Source of the DNA: Ruminococcus callidus
GTDB taxonomy: Bacteria > Bacillota > Clostridia > Oscillospirales > Ruminococcaceae
Assembly (NCBI RefSeq): GCF_020709055.1
Contig: NZ_JAJFCK010000018.1
Location: 1 to 59,503 of the forward strand
DNA: 59,503 nucleotides
Reading direction: 5' to 3'
Both the position numbers and the translations under genes were made by a program. Shown piece after piece: positions 42,888-51,386 of the stretch (its first letter is position 1; each line of letters starts with the position of its first letter). The notes beneath the pieces are model-generated. The model saw only the letters and a program-made list of their open reading frames with translations. It had not been told where the DNA came from and did not search any database.

Positions 42888-43922
42888 CTAATTTTTCACA
42901 GCTCCCAATTCGCCCCACGCCGTCAGTTCCATGGTTGCGCTGGCGTTCAGGCTGGAATCGGCACGGATACCGGCATCAAAGGCGTAGGAGCCGGCGCAGG
43001 CGATCATTGCGCCGTTGTCGCCGCACAGATGCAGGGGCGGCAGGTAAAGCCGGTAGCCCCACTTATCGCACGCCTCCTGCATTGCGGCACGAACGCCGCT
43101 GTTAGCGGAGACGCCGCCGGCAACGGCAATGGTGGAATAGCCGTGTTCTCTGGCGGCACGCATGGTGTGCTCCGTGAGGATTCCGGCGATGGTCGCCTGC
43201 ACCGATGCGGCAAGATCCTCCTTGCAGATGGTGCCGCCCTTTTGCGCCGTGTTGTGCAGGAGGTTGACCACAGCGGTTTTCAGACCGGAGAAGCTGAAGT
43301 CATAGGCGTTCCCGGCGATCTTCGGCTTGGGCAGAGGGAACGCATCCGGATTGCCGTTTTTGGATGCCTTATCCAGATGGATGCCGCCGGGATAGGGATA
43401 GCCCATGGCACGGGCGCACTTGTCGAAGCACTCTCCCGCCGCATCATCTCTGGTGCGTCCCAGAATCCGGAATGTGGTGTAGCTCAGCACCTCCACCAGA
43501 TGGCTGTGGCCGCCGCTGACCACCAGACAGAGGTAGGGCGGCTTCAGCTCCGGATGGGCGATGTAGTTGGAGGCGATGTGTCCCGCCAGATGGTGTACCG
43601 GCACAAGGGGCTTTCCGGCGGTGAGCGCCAGCCCCTTGGCAAAATTCACCCCCACCAGCAGTGCGCCGATGAGTCCGGGGTACGCCGTCACGGCAATACC
43701 GTCCAGCTCCGCCAGCGTCACGCCGGCATCGTCCAGCGCTTTCTGCACCACCGGCAGCACGTTTTCGCAGTGCCGGCGGGAGGCAATCTCCGGCACAACG
43801 CCGCCGTACAGTTTATGTTCCTCCACCTGTGAGGAAACCACATTGGAGAGAATCTCCGTGTGATCCCGTGCAACGCTCGCTGCGGTTTCATCGCAGGAGC
43901 TTTCAATTCCTAATATCAGCAT
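42888..43922 (-). CDS. tsaD: tRNA N6-adenosine threonylcarbamoyltransferase
   Basis: Catalytic subunit for t6A37 formation in ANN-decoding tRNAs, 344 residues. Motifs: LGIESSCDETAAS at the start, VPVHHLAGHIAS (metal-binding His pair), LCLVVSGGHSHLVEV, and VAGGVSANSGVRAAM. ATG 43922 is chosen because GGAG lies 9 bases upstream; ATG 43937 has none. It overlaps the end of rimI by 20 bases, a common arrangement in Firmicutes. It is the last gene of the polA-rimI-tsaD run. Confidence 0.95.
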   Translation of the reverse strand: MLILGIESSCDETAASVARDHTEILSNVVSSQVEEHKLYGGVVPEIASRRHCENVLPVVQKALDDAGVTLAELDGIAVTAYPGLIGALLVGVNFAKGLALTAGKPLVPVHHLAGHIASNYIAHPELKPPYLCLVVSGGHSHLVEVLSYTTFRILGRTRDDAAGECFDKCARAMGYPYPGGIHLDKASKNGNPDAFPLPKPKIAGNAYDFSFSGLKTAVVNLLHNTAQKGGTICKEDLAASVQATIAGILTEHTMRAAREHGYSTIAVAGGVSANSGVRAAMQEACDKWGYRLYLPPLHLCGDNGAMIACAGSYAFDAGIRADSSLNASATMELTAWGELGAVKN

Positions 43923-44379
43923 CTTTCTCTTCTCCATTTCGTTTTACGGTTCGTGTCATCAGCACAGCGCCCTCCTCCGGATTGTGGTAGTACCGCTTCC
44001 GGAAGCCCGCCTGCGCATAGCCCTCGGACTGGTAGAGCGCAATTGCCGGAGCGTTGGACTCCCGCACCTCCAGCCAGAATTCCTGCGCCGGAAACTGCCC
44101 GTGCGCAAAGTCCAGCAGCTGCCTGCCGATGCCCTGCCGCCGGAAATCCGGGTGCACGGCGATGTCGTCCAGATTCACCGCATTGCCCGTATGCGACACC
44201 GCCACATAGCCGCAGAGCGTCCCGTTCTGTCTGGCGCACCAGATGCGGTTGTAACAGCAGCAGAGCGTCTGTCGGAAAATGCCCTCCGACCACGGATCCG
44301 GAAAGCACTGCTTCGCCAGTGCCGCCAGTTCCGCCGCATCCTGTCCCTCTGCCGCAGAGATCTCAACCCTTTGCCTCAT
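43903..44379 (-). CDS. rimI: Ribosomal protein alanine N-acetyltransferase
   Basis: GNAT acetyltransferase of 158 residues: CFPDPWSEGIFRQTL near the start, LDDIAVHPDFRRQGIGRQLL as the acetyl-CoA-binding loop (RRQGIG), and ALYQSEGYAQAGFRKRYY near the end, all typical of RimI. Overlap with polA upstream (17 bases) and tsaD downstream indicates an operon. The activity on ribosomal protein S18 is inferred from the family. Confidence 0.9.
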   Translation of the reverse strand: MRQRVEISAAEGQDAAELAALAKQCFPDPWSEGIFRQTLCCCYNRIWCARQNGTLCGYVAVSHTGNAVNLDDIAVHPDFRRQGIGRQLLDFAHGQFPAQEFWLEVRESNAPAIALYQSEGYAQAGFRKRYYHNPEEGAVLMTRTVKRNGEEKDADIRN

Positions 44380-46948
44380 ACCAGCTCTCCCCCATGCTCA
44401 CATCTGCCGTCAGCGGCACCGGAAATTCCGCCTGCTGCTCCGGACGCAGGAAATTCTTCACCACGTTCTGCATCTCCTCGCCAAGCACCCGTGCCGCCTG
44501 TACCGCATGCGCCTGCGGCACTTCCACGATCAGTTCGTCGTGCACCTGCAAAATCAGCCGTGCGTCCGGCACATCCCGCTGCAGCCGCCGGTAAACAGCA
44601 ATCATTGCCAGCTTGATGATGTCTGCCGCCGTGCCCTGAATGGGCGTGTTCATGGCAATGCGCTTTCCGCCTGCCTGTACCATCTTATTGGAGGAGATCA
44701 GCTCCGGCACCGGACGGCGGCGCTTGAAATAGGTGGTCACATAGCCGTTCAGTCTGGCGTTTTCCACCGTTTTCTCCATAAATGCCCCCACGCTGGGGAA
44801 TTGCGCCATATAGTTCTGGATATACTGGTTCGCCTGCCGCACCGAGACGTGGATGTCCTGCGACAGAGAGAATGCCCCCATGCCGTAGAGAATCCCGAAG
44901 TTCACCGCCTTGGCATCGCTGCGCATGGCGGGAGTCACCAGCTCCGGCGGCATCCCGAACACCTGCGCTGCTGTGGCTGCGTGGATGTCTGCCCCGCTGA
45001 GGAACGCCTCCCGCATCTGCCGGTCACCGCTGAGGTTGGCAAGCAGACGCAGTTCGATCTGGCTGTAGTCCGCATCCAGCAGCACACAGCCCTCCCGAGC
45101 CACAAAGAACTTGCGCATATTTCTGCCCAGCTCCGTCCGCACCGGAATGTTTTGCAGATTCGGCTCTGTGGAGGAGATGCGTCCGGTACGGGTCTCTGTC
45201 TGCTTGAATACAGTGTGGATTCTGCCGTCCTCCCCAACGGCTTTCAACAATCCGTCCACATAGGTGGATTTCAGCTTGGAGTACTGCCGCCATTTCAACA
45301 CATCGTCCACAATTGCATACTCGCCCCGCAGCTTTTCCAGAATGTCCGCATTGGTGGAATAGCCCGTCTTGGTCTTTTTCCCGTGGGGCAGCTGCAATTC
45401 CTCAAACAGCACCGTTCCCAGCTGCTTGGGCGAACCGATGTTGAAGGGATGTCCCGCCTCGTCATAGACCATCTGCTGCATCTCCTCGATCTGCTCGGCG
45501 AGGTACATGCCAAACGCCTGCACGCCCTGCTGGTCGATTCTGATGCCCGTGTGCTCCATGGCAGCGAGAACTACCGTCAGCTGGTTCTCATAGTGCAGCA
45601 GCTGCGCCATCTCCTGTTCCTGCACCAGCTGCATCATGGCACAGTGCAGCGCCGGCAGCGCCTCCAGATCGGCGTTCTCCCCGAGGCTCTTGTGATAGGG
45701 CACGTGATAGGTCACGCACAGACGGGGAATCTCATAGGCGGTGGTGGTGGGGTTCAGCAGATAGGCTGCGATCTCCCCGTCCTCCGCCGGCGGTACATCG
45801 CAGTCCGGTGTCACGCCGTTCGCCAGCAGAAAGCGGTACTGCGGCTTTGCCCCAAAGGTCAGGTGGGGCTGTTGAAAGACCGCTTTCCACAGCGCCGGCT
45901 CTGCGGTGACGTAGATGTACTCCGGCGCATCCGGATACCGCACCCGCAGCGTCTGTCCGTCCCACAGGCAGCAGAGCGGCTCCTGCGAGGTCTTGTGCGC
46001 CTCCAGCACCTCCGCCGTCAGCGGGGCTTCTGTAAGTGTCACAGCGGCTTCCGGCGCATGTGTCTCCTGTGCCGGCGCTGCTTCGGCGCTGTCGGACAGC
46101 TTCAGCTTTTCCAGCAGCTTTGCCATCTCCAGTTCCAGCAGCAGCTCCCGCACCTTTTCCGCCTGGACGGGCTTCGGCACATAGTCCTCCAGCGCCGTGT
46201 CCACCGGAACATCCGTCACGATGGTGGCGAGCCATTTGCTCTCTCTGGCGGCATCCTGTCCGCTGACCAGCTTTGTGTGCACCGATTTGGTCAGACCCGC
46301 CTCTTCCAGATGGGCATAGAGATTCTCCACCGTTCCCCACGCCTGAATCAGCTTGGAGGCAGTTTTCTGTCCCACACCGGCGACACCGGCAATGTTGTCC
46401 GAGCTGTCCCCCATAAGCGCTTTCAGGTCGATGAGGGACAGAGGTGCAAAGCCGTACTCCTCCTGAAATCGCTCCGGCGTAAAGAGGATGGTCTCCTTAT
46501 TGGTAGCAAGGCGCACGGTGACGTTCTCCCGCACCAGCTGCAAGCTGTCCCGATCTCCCGTGAGGATGTCGCAGGACGCATGCTGTGCCGTACAGGCAGC
46601 CGCCAGCGTGCCGAGGATGTCGTCCGCCTCATAGCCCTCACAGGTCACCACCTGCACGCCCAGCAGCGTGAGCAGCTGTTTGACATAGGGCAGCTGCATG
46701 GCAAGCTCCTCCGGCATACCCTTGCGGTTCGCCTTGTAGGTGGCGACTGCCTTGTGCCGAAACGTCGGCTGGCGCAGGTCAAAGGCAACGGCGATGGCGT
46801 CCGGCTTTGCCTCCGCCACCTGTTTCAGATAGATATTCATAAAGCCAAAGATTGCATTGGTATAGACCCCTCTGGTATTGCTGAGGGGTCGTATGCCATA
46901 GAACGCACGGTTCAGAATGCTGTTTCCGTCAATGGCAAGTAGTTTCAT
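44363..46948 (-). CDS. polA: DNA polymerase I
   Basis: Repair and Okazaki-fragment polymerase of 861 residues. Residues 1-290 form the 5'-3' exonuclease (LLAIDGNSILNRAFYGI; GYEADDILGTLA; LMGDSSDNIAGVAGVGQKTA). The middle region, about 310-470, is a 3'-5' exonuclease-like fold in which I do not see the acidic triad, as in many Firmicutes. The C-terminal polymerase holds TRTGRISSTEPNLQNIPVRT, DADYSQIELRLLA (motif A), the O helix AKAVNFGILYGMGAFSL, and LQVHDELIVEVP (motif C). A start codon at 46948 gives the normal N-terminus. Confidence 0.97.
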   Translation of the reverse strand: MKLLAIDGNSILNRAFYGIRPLSNTRGVYTNAIFGFMNIYLKQVAEAKPDAIAVAFDLRQPTFRHKAVATYKANRKGMPEELAMQLPYVKQLLTLLGVQVVTCEGYEADDILGTLAAACTAQHASCDILTGDRDSLQLVRENVTVRLATNKETILFTPERFQEEYGFAPLSLIDLKALMGDSSDNIAGVAGVGQKTASKLIQAWGTVENLYAHLEEAGLTKSVHTKLVSGQDAARESKWLATIVTDVPVDTALEDYVPKPVQAEKVRELLLELEMAKLLEKLKLSDSAEAAPAQETHAPEAAVTLTEAPLTAEVLEAHKTSQEPLCCLWDGQTLRVRYPDAPEYIYVTAEPALWKAVFQQPHLTFGAKPQYRFLLANGVTPDCDVPPAEDGEIAAYLLNPTTTAYEIPRLCVTYHVPYHKSLGENADLEALPALHCAMMQLVQEQEMAQLLHYENQLTVVLAAMEHTGIRIDQQGVQAFGMYLAEQIEEMQQMVYDEAGHPFNIGSPKQLGTVLFEELQLPHGKKTKTGYSTNADILEKLRGEYAIVDDVLKWRQYSKLKSTYVDGLLKAVGEDGRIHTVFKQTETRTGRISSTEPNLQNIPVRTELGRNMRKFFVAREGCVLLDADYSQIELRLLANLSGDRQMREAFLSGADIHAATAAQVFGMPPELVTPAMRSDAKAVNFGILYGMGAFSLSQDIHVSVRQANQYIQNYMAQFPSVGAFMEKTVENARLNGYVTTYFKRRRPVPELISSNKMVQAGGKRIAMNTPIQGTAADIIKLAMIAVYRRLQRDVPDARLILQVHDELIVEVPQAHAVQAARVLGEEMQNVVKNFLRPEQQAEFPVPLTADVSMGESWYEAKG

Positions 46949-47046
46949 TGCGTTCCTCCCACTTCCGGATCACTGCTCCAGCGACCGGATTTTTTTCGAA
47001 TACCCTTTTAGTATAGCACAAAAGCCAAAAGAATTCCAGTCCTTTT

Positions 47047-47085
47047 TCCGAAAGGCATGTGCACACGCTTGTGAAGACAGGTTCT
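47047..47085. repeat. Remnant of a family B-variant repeat end
   Basis: Matches the right end of the element at 25309-25469: CTTGTGAAGACAGGTTC at 47068-47084, preceded by related CCGAAA-GGCATGTGCACACG. It is followed by TTA, which read on the minus strand is the stop codon of the DUF6291 gene. Confidence 0.65.
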
Positions 47086-47585
47086 TACACCAGATCGAAG
47101 TCGATCTCATCCCACGGAATGATTTCCGCTTCCTCAGCGTCATGCAGTTCCGACCCGTCGGGGGCGGTACTGCATGGCGGTGCCTGTCTGTTCTCTGTTT
47201 TTTCCTCTGTTACTGATACTATATCAGTATCAGTAACAGTATCATTCTCAGTATCAGGTTGTTTTGCTTGTTTTTGCTTGTTTTTGGTTGTTTTGGATTC
47301 TCCCCGTCTTTTTGCGGCGTTCTGGTTGCCCTTGGGCGCACCTCCTTTCTTCCCCGCTTCGGAGCGCCTCTGACAGGTGAGTTCCCACTTTTCACGGTCA
47401 CGTTCGATCTGCTCCTTGATAAATGAGAACGCCATGCTCCCCGCCGAAGTAAGCTGCACCTCAAATTCCTCGCCATTGACGTAGGCGAAAACCGCCTTGA
47501 AAAGCTTGCCCACCTCGGCGTTGGACAGCTGGAGGATGTGCTTCTGATAGTCTGCGTACAGGATAAACCCTTTCTTCTTTTTCAT
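47085..47585 (-). CDS. DUF6291-like protein
   Basis: Protein of 166 residues beginning KKKKGFILYADYQKHILQLS, with NAEVGKLFKAVFAYVNGEE and SAGSMAFSFIKEQIERDREK, a pattern of the DUF6291 family common in phages and mobile elements of Firmicutes (recognised by eye). The middle is basic (GGAPKGNQNAAKRR) and the C-terminus acidic. AAAGGAGAAA supports the ATG at 47585. Its role is unknown; DNA-replication-related functions have been assumed for similar phage proteins. The stop codon comes from the edge of a repeat. Confidence 0.72.
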   Translation of the reverse strand: MKKKKGFILYADYQKHILQLSNAEVGKLFKAVFAYVNGEEFEVQLTSAGSMAFSFIKEQIERDREKWELTCQRRSEAGKKGGAPKGNQNAAKRRGESKTTKNKQKQAKQPDTENDTVTDTDIVSVTEEKTENRQAPPCSTAPDGSELHDAEEAEIIPWDEIDFDLV

Positions 47586-47655
47586 GATCTGTTTCTCCTT
47601 TCCATGGGGACATCTGCGAAGTGCCCCTCTATAAATAGGCGTTCCGGTGGCAAAA

Positions 47656-47675
47656 GTTGTACGCCGGCGTACAAC
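47656..47675. promoter_or_regulatory. Perfect 20-bp palindrome, possible operator
   Basis: GTTGTACGCC followed directly by its complement GGCGTACAAC, between the divergent DUF6291 and dus genes. It has no T-run and no loop, so an operator for a dimeric regulator is more likely than a terminator. Confidence 0.5.
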
Positions 47676-47769
47676 TATGAACGAAAATTTACACAATGTC
47701 CGGAGAAAGTTTCCATTTCGGGCGATTTCGGCGCAGTTCAGGCGGGTGTCTCTTTTTTCCACACATTTC

Positions 47770-47798
47770 TTGACGATTCCACAGGAATGTGCTATAAT
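47770..47798 (+). promoter_or_regulatory. Promoter of the dus-smr operon
   Basis: TTGACG, 17 bases, TATAAT, 30 bases before the ATG. Confidence 0.7.
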
Positions 47799-47828
47799 AA
47801 GTGGATAACATCAGGGGGAGGTATCCGC

Positions 47829-48833
47829 ATGCATCAAATCTTTTCGTTCGGCAGCGTTTCCATGCCGAGAACCGCCATGCTTGCGCCCATGGCAGGGGTG
47901 GCAGACCGTGCGTACCGGCTGCTCTGCCGCAGCTTCGGCGCTGCTGCCGCCGTCAGCGAGATGGTATCCGCCAAGGGACTTTGCTACGGCGACAAAGGCT
48001 CGGCGGAGCTGTGCGCCATCACGCCGGAGGAGCGCCCTATGGGAATCCAGCTGTTCGGCAGCGAACCGGAATTCATGGCACGTGCTGCCGCCATGGTGCA
48101 GCAGTACCAGCCGGACTGGATCGACATCAACATGGGCTGTCCGGTGCACAAGGTCATCGCCACCGGCTCCGGCAGCGCCCTCATGCGCAATCCGTCGCTG
48201 GCACAGGAGATCGTCCGTGCCGTCTGCCGGGAGAGCAGCGTTCCGGTCACGGTGAAATTCCGGCTGGGCTGGGACGACACCTGCCGCAATGCCGTCCCCT
48301 TTGCACAGGCAATGGAGGATGCCGGCGCTGCTGCCATCGCTGTTCACGGACGCACCAAGGCGCAGCTCTACAGCGGCAATGCCGACTGGGACGCCATTCG
48401 GGAGGTCAAGCAGCATGTTTCCATTCCTGTCATCGGCAACGGTGACATCCGCACGGCGGCGGACTGCTGCGCCATGTACGAGCAGACCGGCTGCGATATG
48501 GTCATGGTGGGACGTGGCAGCTATGGCAATCCCTTTCTGTTCCGGGAGATCGCCGCAGCCATGGACGGCGCACCAGCGACGCTTCCCACATTGCAGGAGC
48601 GCATGGACACCATGCTGCGCCATGTCCGGCTCATTCTGGAATGCAACCCCCAGAAGCCGCCGGAGGTCGCCATTCGGGAGGCACGAAAGCATGCGGCGTG
48701 GTACATGACCGGCATGCGTGGGGCAGCACAATTCCGCAACCGCTGCTACCATCTGGAGTCCTACGCACAGGCGGAACAGCTGGCGGAGGACTTTCTCCGG
48801 ATGCAGGAGGAGGACGGATACCATGAAGCATGA
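47829..48833 (+). CDS. dusB: tRNA-dihydrouridine synthase
   Basis: FMN-dependent reductase of specific uridines in tRNA, 334 residues. Motifs: MLAPMAGVADRAYRLLCRSF, DINMGCPVHKVIATGSGSAL (catalytic Cys), VTVKFRLGWDD, AIAVHGRTKAQLYSGNADW and IPVIGNGDIRTAADC. The DusB-type assignment rests on Firmicutes usage and is less certain than the family. GGGGGAGGTATCC precedes the ATG at 47829. The 3' end overlaps the Smr gene by 11 bases. Confidence 0.92.
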   Translation: MHQIFSFGSVSMPRTAMLAPMAGVADRAYRLLCRSFGAAAAVSEMVSAKGLCYGDKGSAELCAITPEERPMGIQLFGSEPEFMARAAAMVQQYQPDWIDINMGCPVHKVIATGSGSALMRNPSLAQEIVRAVCRESSVPVTVKFRLGWDDTCRNAVPFAQAMEDAGAAAIAVHGRTKAQLYSGNADWDAIREVKQHVSIPVIGNGDIRTAADCCAMYEQTGCDMVMVGRGSYGNPFLFREIAAAMDGAPATLPTLQERMDTMLRHVRLILECNPQKPPEVAIREARKHAAWYMTGMRGAAQFRNRCYHLESYAQAEQLAEDFLRMQEEDGYHEA

Positions 48834-49083
48834 CCGCTGCATCACCATCGACCTGCACGGCATGACAGTTTCCGAGGCACGCAAGCGGATACAGCAGCTG
48901 CTGAAAACCTGTCCCAAGGACACGGTGCAGATCGAGGTCATCCACGGCTGTAACAGCGGACAGGCGCTCCAGAAATTCGTCCGGCGGGAGCTGAAGCACC
49001 CCCGCATTCTCCGGAAAAGCTTCGGGCTGAACGGCGGTTCTACCACCCTGATCTTACAGGAATCCGCCCTCTCCCTGTGGTAA
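48823..49083 (+). CDS. Small Smr domain protein
   Basis: Stand-alone Smr domain of 86 residues: ITIDLHGMTVSEARKRIQQL contains the LDLHG-type motif, and EVIHGCNSGQALQKFVRREL matches the IHGxG region (C in place of G). Smr domains are often nicking nucleases on DNA or RNA; here catalysis is not certain because the TGxG motif is varied. GCAGGAGGAGG lies inside the end of dusB, so translation is coupled. Confidence 0.83.
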   Translation: MKHDRCITIDLHGMTVSEARKRIQQLLKTCPKDTVQIEVIHGCNSGQALQKFVRRELKHPRILRKSFGLNGGSTTLILQESALSLW

Positions 49084-49086
49084 ACG

Positions 49087-49122
49087 CAAAAAAGAGGGCA
49101 CAAACCAATGTTTGTACCCTCT
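49087..49122 (-). terminator. Terminator of the tRNA-Leu gene
   Basis: Minus strand AGAGGGTACAAAC pairs with GTTTGTGCCCTCT, then TTTTTTGCG. It may also stop the plus-strand dus-smr transcript. Confidence 0.75.
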
Positions 49123-49131
49123 CTGTGCAAC

Positions 49132-49219
49132 TGGTGCCGCCGACCGGACTTGAACCGGTACGATCGCAATGATCGGCGGATTTTAAGTCCGCTGCGTCTG
49201 CCTATTCCGCCACGGCGGC
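49132..49219 (-). tRNA. tRNA-Leu (anticodon TAA)
   Basis: The 88-base gene includes an encoded CCA. Acceptor GCCGCCG pairs with CGGCGGC; anticodon loop CTTAAAA gives TAA; a long variable arm (CGATCATTGCGATCG region) and T arm with GTTCAAGTC fit a class II leucine tRNA. Confidence 0.95.
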
Positions 49220-49236
49220 AAGATGACAACAAGCTT

Positions 49237-49265
49237 ATTATACCATACTGCACCGAGAAAGTCAA
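49237..49265 (-). promoter_or_regulatory. Promoter of the tRNA-Leu gene
   Basis: Minus strand TTGACT (49265-49260), 17 bases, TATAAT (49242-49237). Confidence 0.75.
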
Positions 49266-49299
49266 GCGCTTTTTCGACGCAGTCAAAAGGAGTGATCTC

Positions 49300-50085
49300 G
49301 TGAAGCATCGAGAAGAACTGGAGCGGGAGCGTGAAACGCTGTCTGCCGTCCTGAAAAAAATGTTTTCCATCACCGAGGATGCCGCCTCCAACGAGGAAAT
49401 TCGGGATCGCATCCTGAGCGGCGGAAAGATCACCGGCACCAATATGGTGGTTATGATCTGTGCGATTCTGATCGCCTCGGTGGGACTCAACACCAACTCC
49501 GTGGCAGTCATCATCGGCGCCATGCTGATCTCCCCGCTGATGGGGAGCATTCTGGCGATCTCCTACGGCACTGCCTCCAACGATGCCTATCTGGTAAAGC
49601 GGCACGCCGTGGGCTTTGCGGTGCAGATTTTCATGAGTGTGGCGACCGCCACCGTCTACTTTCTGCTGTCCCCTGTCAAGGAATCCACGGAACAGCTTCT
49701 CGCCCGCACCAACCCGAACTTCTTTGATGTGCTGATTGCCCTCGCCGGCGGCATTGCCGGCATTGTCGGACAGACCCGAAAGGACAAGTCCAACAACATC
49801 ATCCCCGGCGTTGCCATCGCCACGGCGCTGATGCCGCCCCTGTGCACCTGCGGCTATGCCATCGCCAACGGAAATCTCCGGATGCTGCTGGGAGCATTTT
49901 ACCTCTTCACCATCAACGCCTACTTCATCTACATCGCCTCCGACCTTATGCTGGTGCTCCTCCGCACACCGAGAGTCAGGGCAATGACCTTCACCGAGTG
50001 GAAACGGCTGCGCAAGAAGATGTACCGCAACACCCTGCTGGTACTGCTTCCCATCCTCGCCATTGCCATTGGCTGGAACCGATAA
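49300..50085 (+). CDS. DUF389 (TIGR00341-like) membrane protein
   Basis: Protein of 261 residues with six or so membrane helices. DUF389 signatures: VAVIIGAMLISPLMGSILAI, GGIAGIVGQTRKD and IIPGVAIATALMPPLCTCGY. The N-terminal 50 residues are charged and helical. The function is unknown, although a transport role is assumed for the family. A GTG start at 49300 is chosen behind AAAAGGAG with 7-base spacing; a longer frame to 49108 runs through the antisense of the tRNA gene. Confidence 0.88.
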   Translation: MKHREELERERETLSAVLKKMFSITEDAASNEEIRDRILSGGKITGTNMVVMICAILIASVGLNTNSVAVIIGAMLISPLMGSILAISYGTASNDAYLVKRHAVGFAVQIFMSVATATVYFLLSPVKESTEQLLARTNPNFFDVLIALAGGIAGIVGQTRKDKSNNIIPGVAIATALMPPLCTCGYAIANGNLRMLLGAFYLFTINAYFIYIASDLMLVLLRTPRVRAMTFTEWKRLRKKMYRNTLLVLLPILAIAIGWNR

Positions 50086-50102
50086 CGATAGAAAATATTT
50101 GG

Positions 50103-50138
50103 ACACCTCTGCCGGCATCTGTCAGCAGGGGTGTTTTT
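50103..50138 (+). terminator. Terminator of the DUF389 gene
   Basis: ACACCTCTGC pairs with GCAGGGGTGT, followed by TTTTT. Confidence 0.75.
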
Positions 50139-50448
50139 CATCCGGTGTGACGTGCGCCCTGCGGTATTCTCTGGGGGACATCCCGATATGCTTGCGGAAC
50201 AGGCGGCTGAAATAGAGCGCATTGTCATACCCCACGGCGCCTACGAGCTGGAAAACGCCCTGCATCTGGATGAGCTGCCCCGTGTCCGGTACACATGGGT
50301 GCGCATTGCTGCCAAGCAAATGGGCGTTGGCGGCGACGATTCCTGGGGTGCGCCGGTGCACGAGGAATACTGCATCCCCGCCGATCAGCCCATGACGCTG
50401 CAAATAATCGTAGAACCGCTGCAATGAGTTTTCCCCAAAAACAGACAC
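50122..50448 (-). pseudogene. AraC regulator remnant
   Basis: Only the last 45 residues of this 108-residue frame look like a real protein: LVGAVGYDNALYFSRLFRKH followed by GMSPREYRRAH is the second HTH of an AraC regulator. Upstream, a cupin-like fragment (LQRFYDYLQRHGLIGGDAVF) may be left, but the first HTH is missing. A full AraC protein would be about 270 residues, so this is most likely a large internal deletion. A consensus promoter at 50533-50561 still points into it. Confidence 0.55.
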
Positions 50449-50532
50449 AACGCACCCACCGGAGCCAGAAGCCTCGGTGGGTGCGCTGCGTAGAACAAAT
50501 ATTTTTACAGCTTTGGACTTTGCTGCAATTTT

Positions 50533-50561
50533 AGTATAACACAGTTTTCATACATTGTCAA
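50533..50561 (-). promoter_or_regulatory. Promoter upstream of the AraC remnant
   Basis: Minus strand TTGACA (50561-50556), 17 bases, TATACT (50538-50533). About 50 bases downstream is a hairpin GCACCCACCG/CGGTGGGTGC (50452-50484) with T-rich sequence after it. Confidence 0.65.
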
Positions 50562-50645
50562 ACGAAATACCATAAAAAACAAAAATCGTTCTCTGTCAAC
50601 AGGATTCGTCACGGCATTGCATACGGCATCCTAACCGTCTGTCCG

Positions 50646-51386
50646 TCACGCCTCCGGGCGCATCCCACGATACGCCGTTTCAACGGCGGAGATGTCCATA
50701 TTACAGCCCAGCCGGAACAGCCGCACCTGTCCCGAAAGCCGGTCAATGAGCCGGAGCGTCTTCTGGAGCTTCTGCGGGTCAGACGGACGGTTCACCTGCT
50801 GTACCAGCATGGGATACGCTACCTTTGCCGAGATGGGCTCGATGCGATTTTCCTCAGCACGTTCCAGAATACAGATGGCACGCAGCGGTGCAGACATATT
50901 GGTGCCACGAAAATGCTTTCCGTTCCACGGCGTTCCGGATACAGTAACCCCCTGCGCCGTGACTGCGAGCAGCGGCTTATCATCATTGATCATGACAGCA
51001 CGTTCGCCGAAGTATGTCTGCCAGAGCGCCGTGTGGGTGGATTTTCCCGTACCGGACTTCGCCGTAAACAGATAGCCAACGCCGTCCACAGCAACGGCAG
51101 AGCCGTGGAACACGAGGATGTCGTATGCCAGCAGCGCATCGGCAATTTTCCGGTATGCCGCAGTCGCCTCCAGACAGTCATCGGAGAACCCCCGCACCGG
51201 AATTCCCTCCCGCAAATCCTCTCGTCTGGATTTTTCCCGTTCAAAGGCGATGTCCGCCGGCTGAACGGCAATGGAGAGATCCGGCGTTCCCGTCACAAGG
51301 TATTCGCTGCAATACGTCAAAAGATACGGATACTGCGCAGAGAGTTCGATGATTTTTCCCGCCAGCTGAATTTGGAACGTGTTCAT
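50646..51386 (-). CDS. HprK-like P-loop kinase-related protein
   Basis: Protein of 246 residues similar to the C-terminal kinase fold of HPr kinase/PEPCK. P-loop FTAKSGTGKSTHTALW, then MINDDKPLLAV (acidic metal site) and SGTPWNGKHFRGTNMSAPL, a pattern found in clostridial HprK-like proteins of unknown target. It lacks the HprK N-terminal domain and cannot be assumed to phosphorylate HPr. GAAGGAGGCA precedes the ATG at 51386, which overlaps the stop of the DUF5131 gene by four bases. In other bacteria such kinases accompany peptide-modifying radical SAM genes. Confidence 0.8.
   Translation of the reverse strand: MNTFQIQLAGKIIELSAQYPYLLTYCSEYLVTGTPDLSIAVQPADIAFEREKSRREDLREGIPVRGFSDDCLEATAAYRKIADALLAYDILVFHGSAVAVDGVGYLFTAKSGTGKSTHTALWQTYFGERAVMINDDKPLLAVTAQGVTVSGTPWNGKHFRGTNMSAPLRAICILERAEENRIEPISAKVAYPMLVQQVNRPSDPQKLQKTLRLIDRLSGQVRLFRLGCNMDISAVETAYRGMRPEA

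Noticed and set aside
44279..46942. Plus-strand open frame of nearly 900 codons opposite polA
   Set aside because: Rich in His, Arg, Gln and Leu, without motifs; a mirror of polA codon bias. polA motifs A, B and C on the minus strand are decisive.
50131..50427. Plus-strand frame of 98 codons after the DUF389 gene
   Set aside because: No SD at its ATG and it starts inside the terminator; the AraC-like similarity is on the minus strand.
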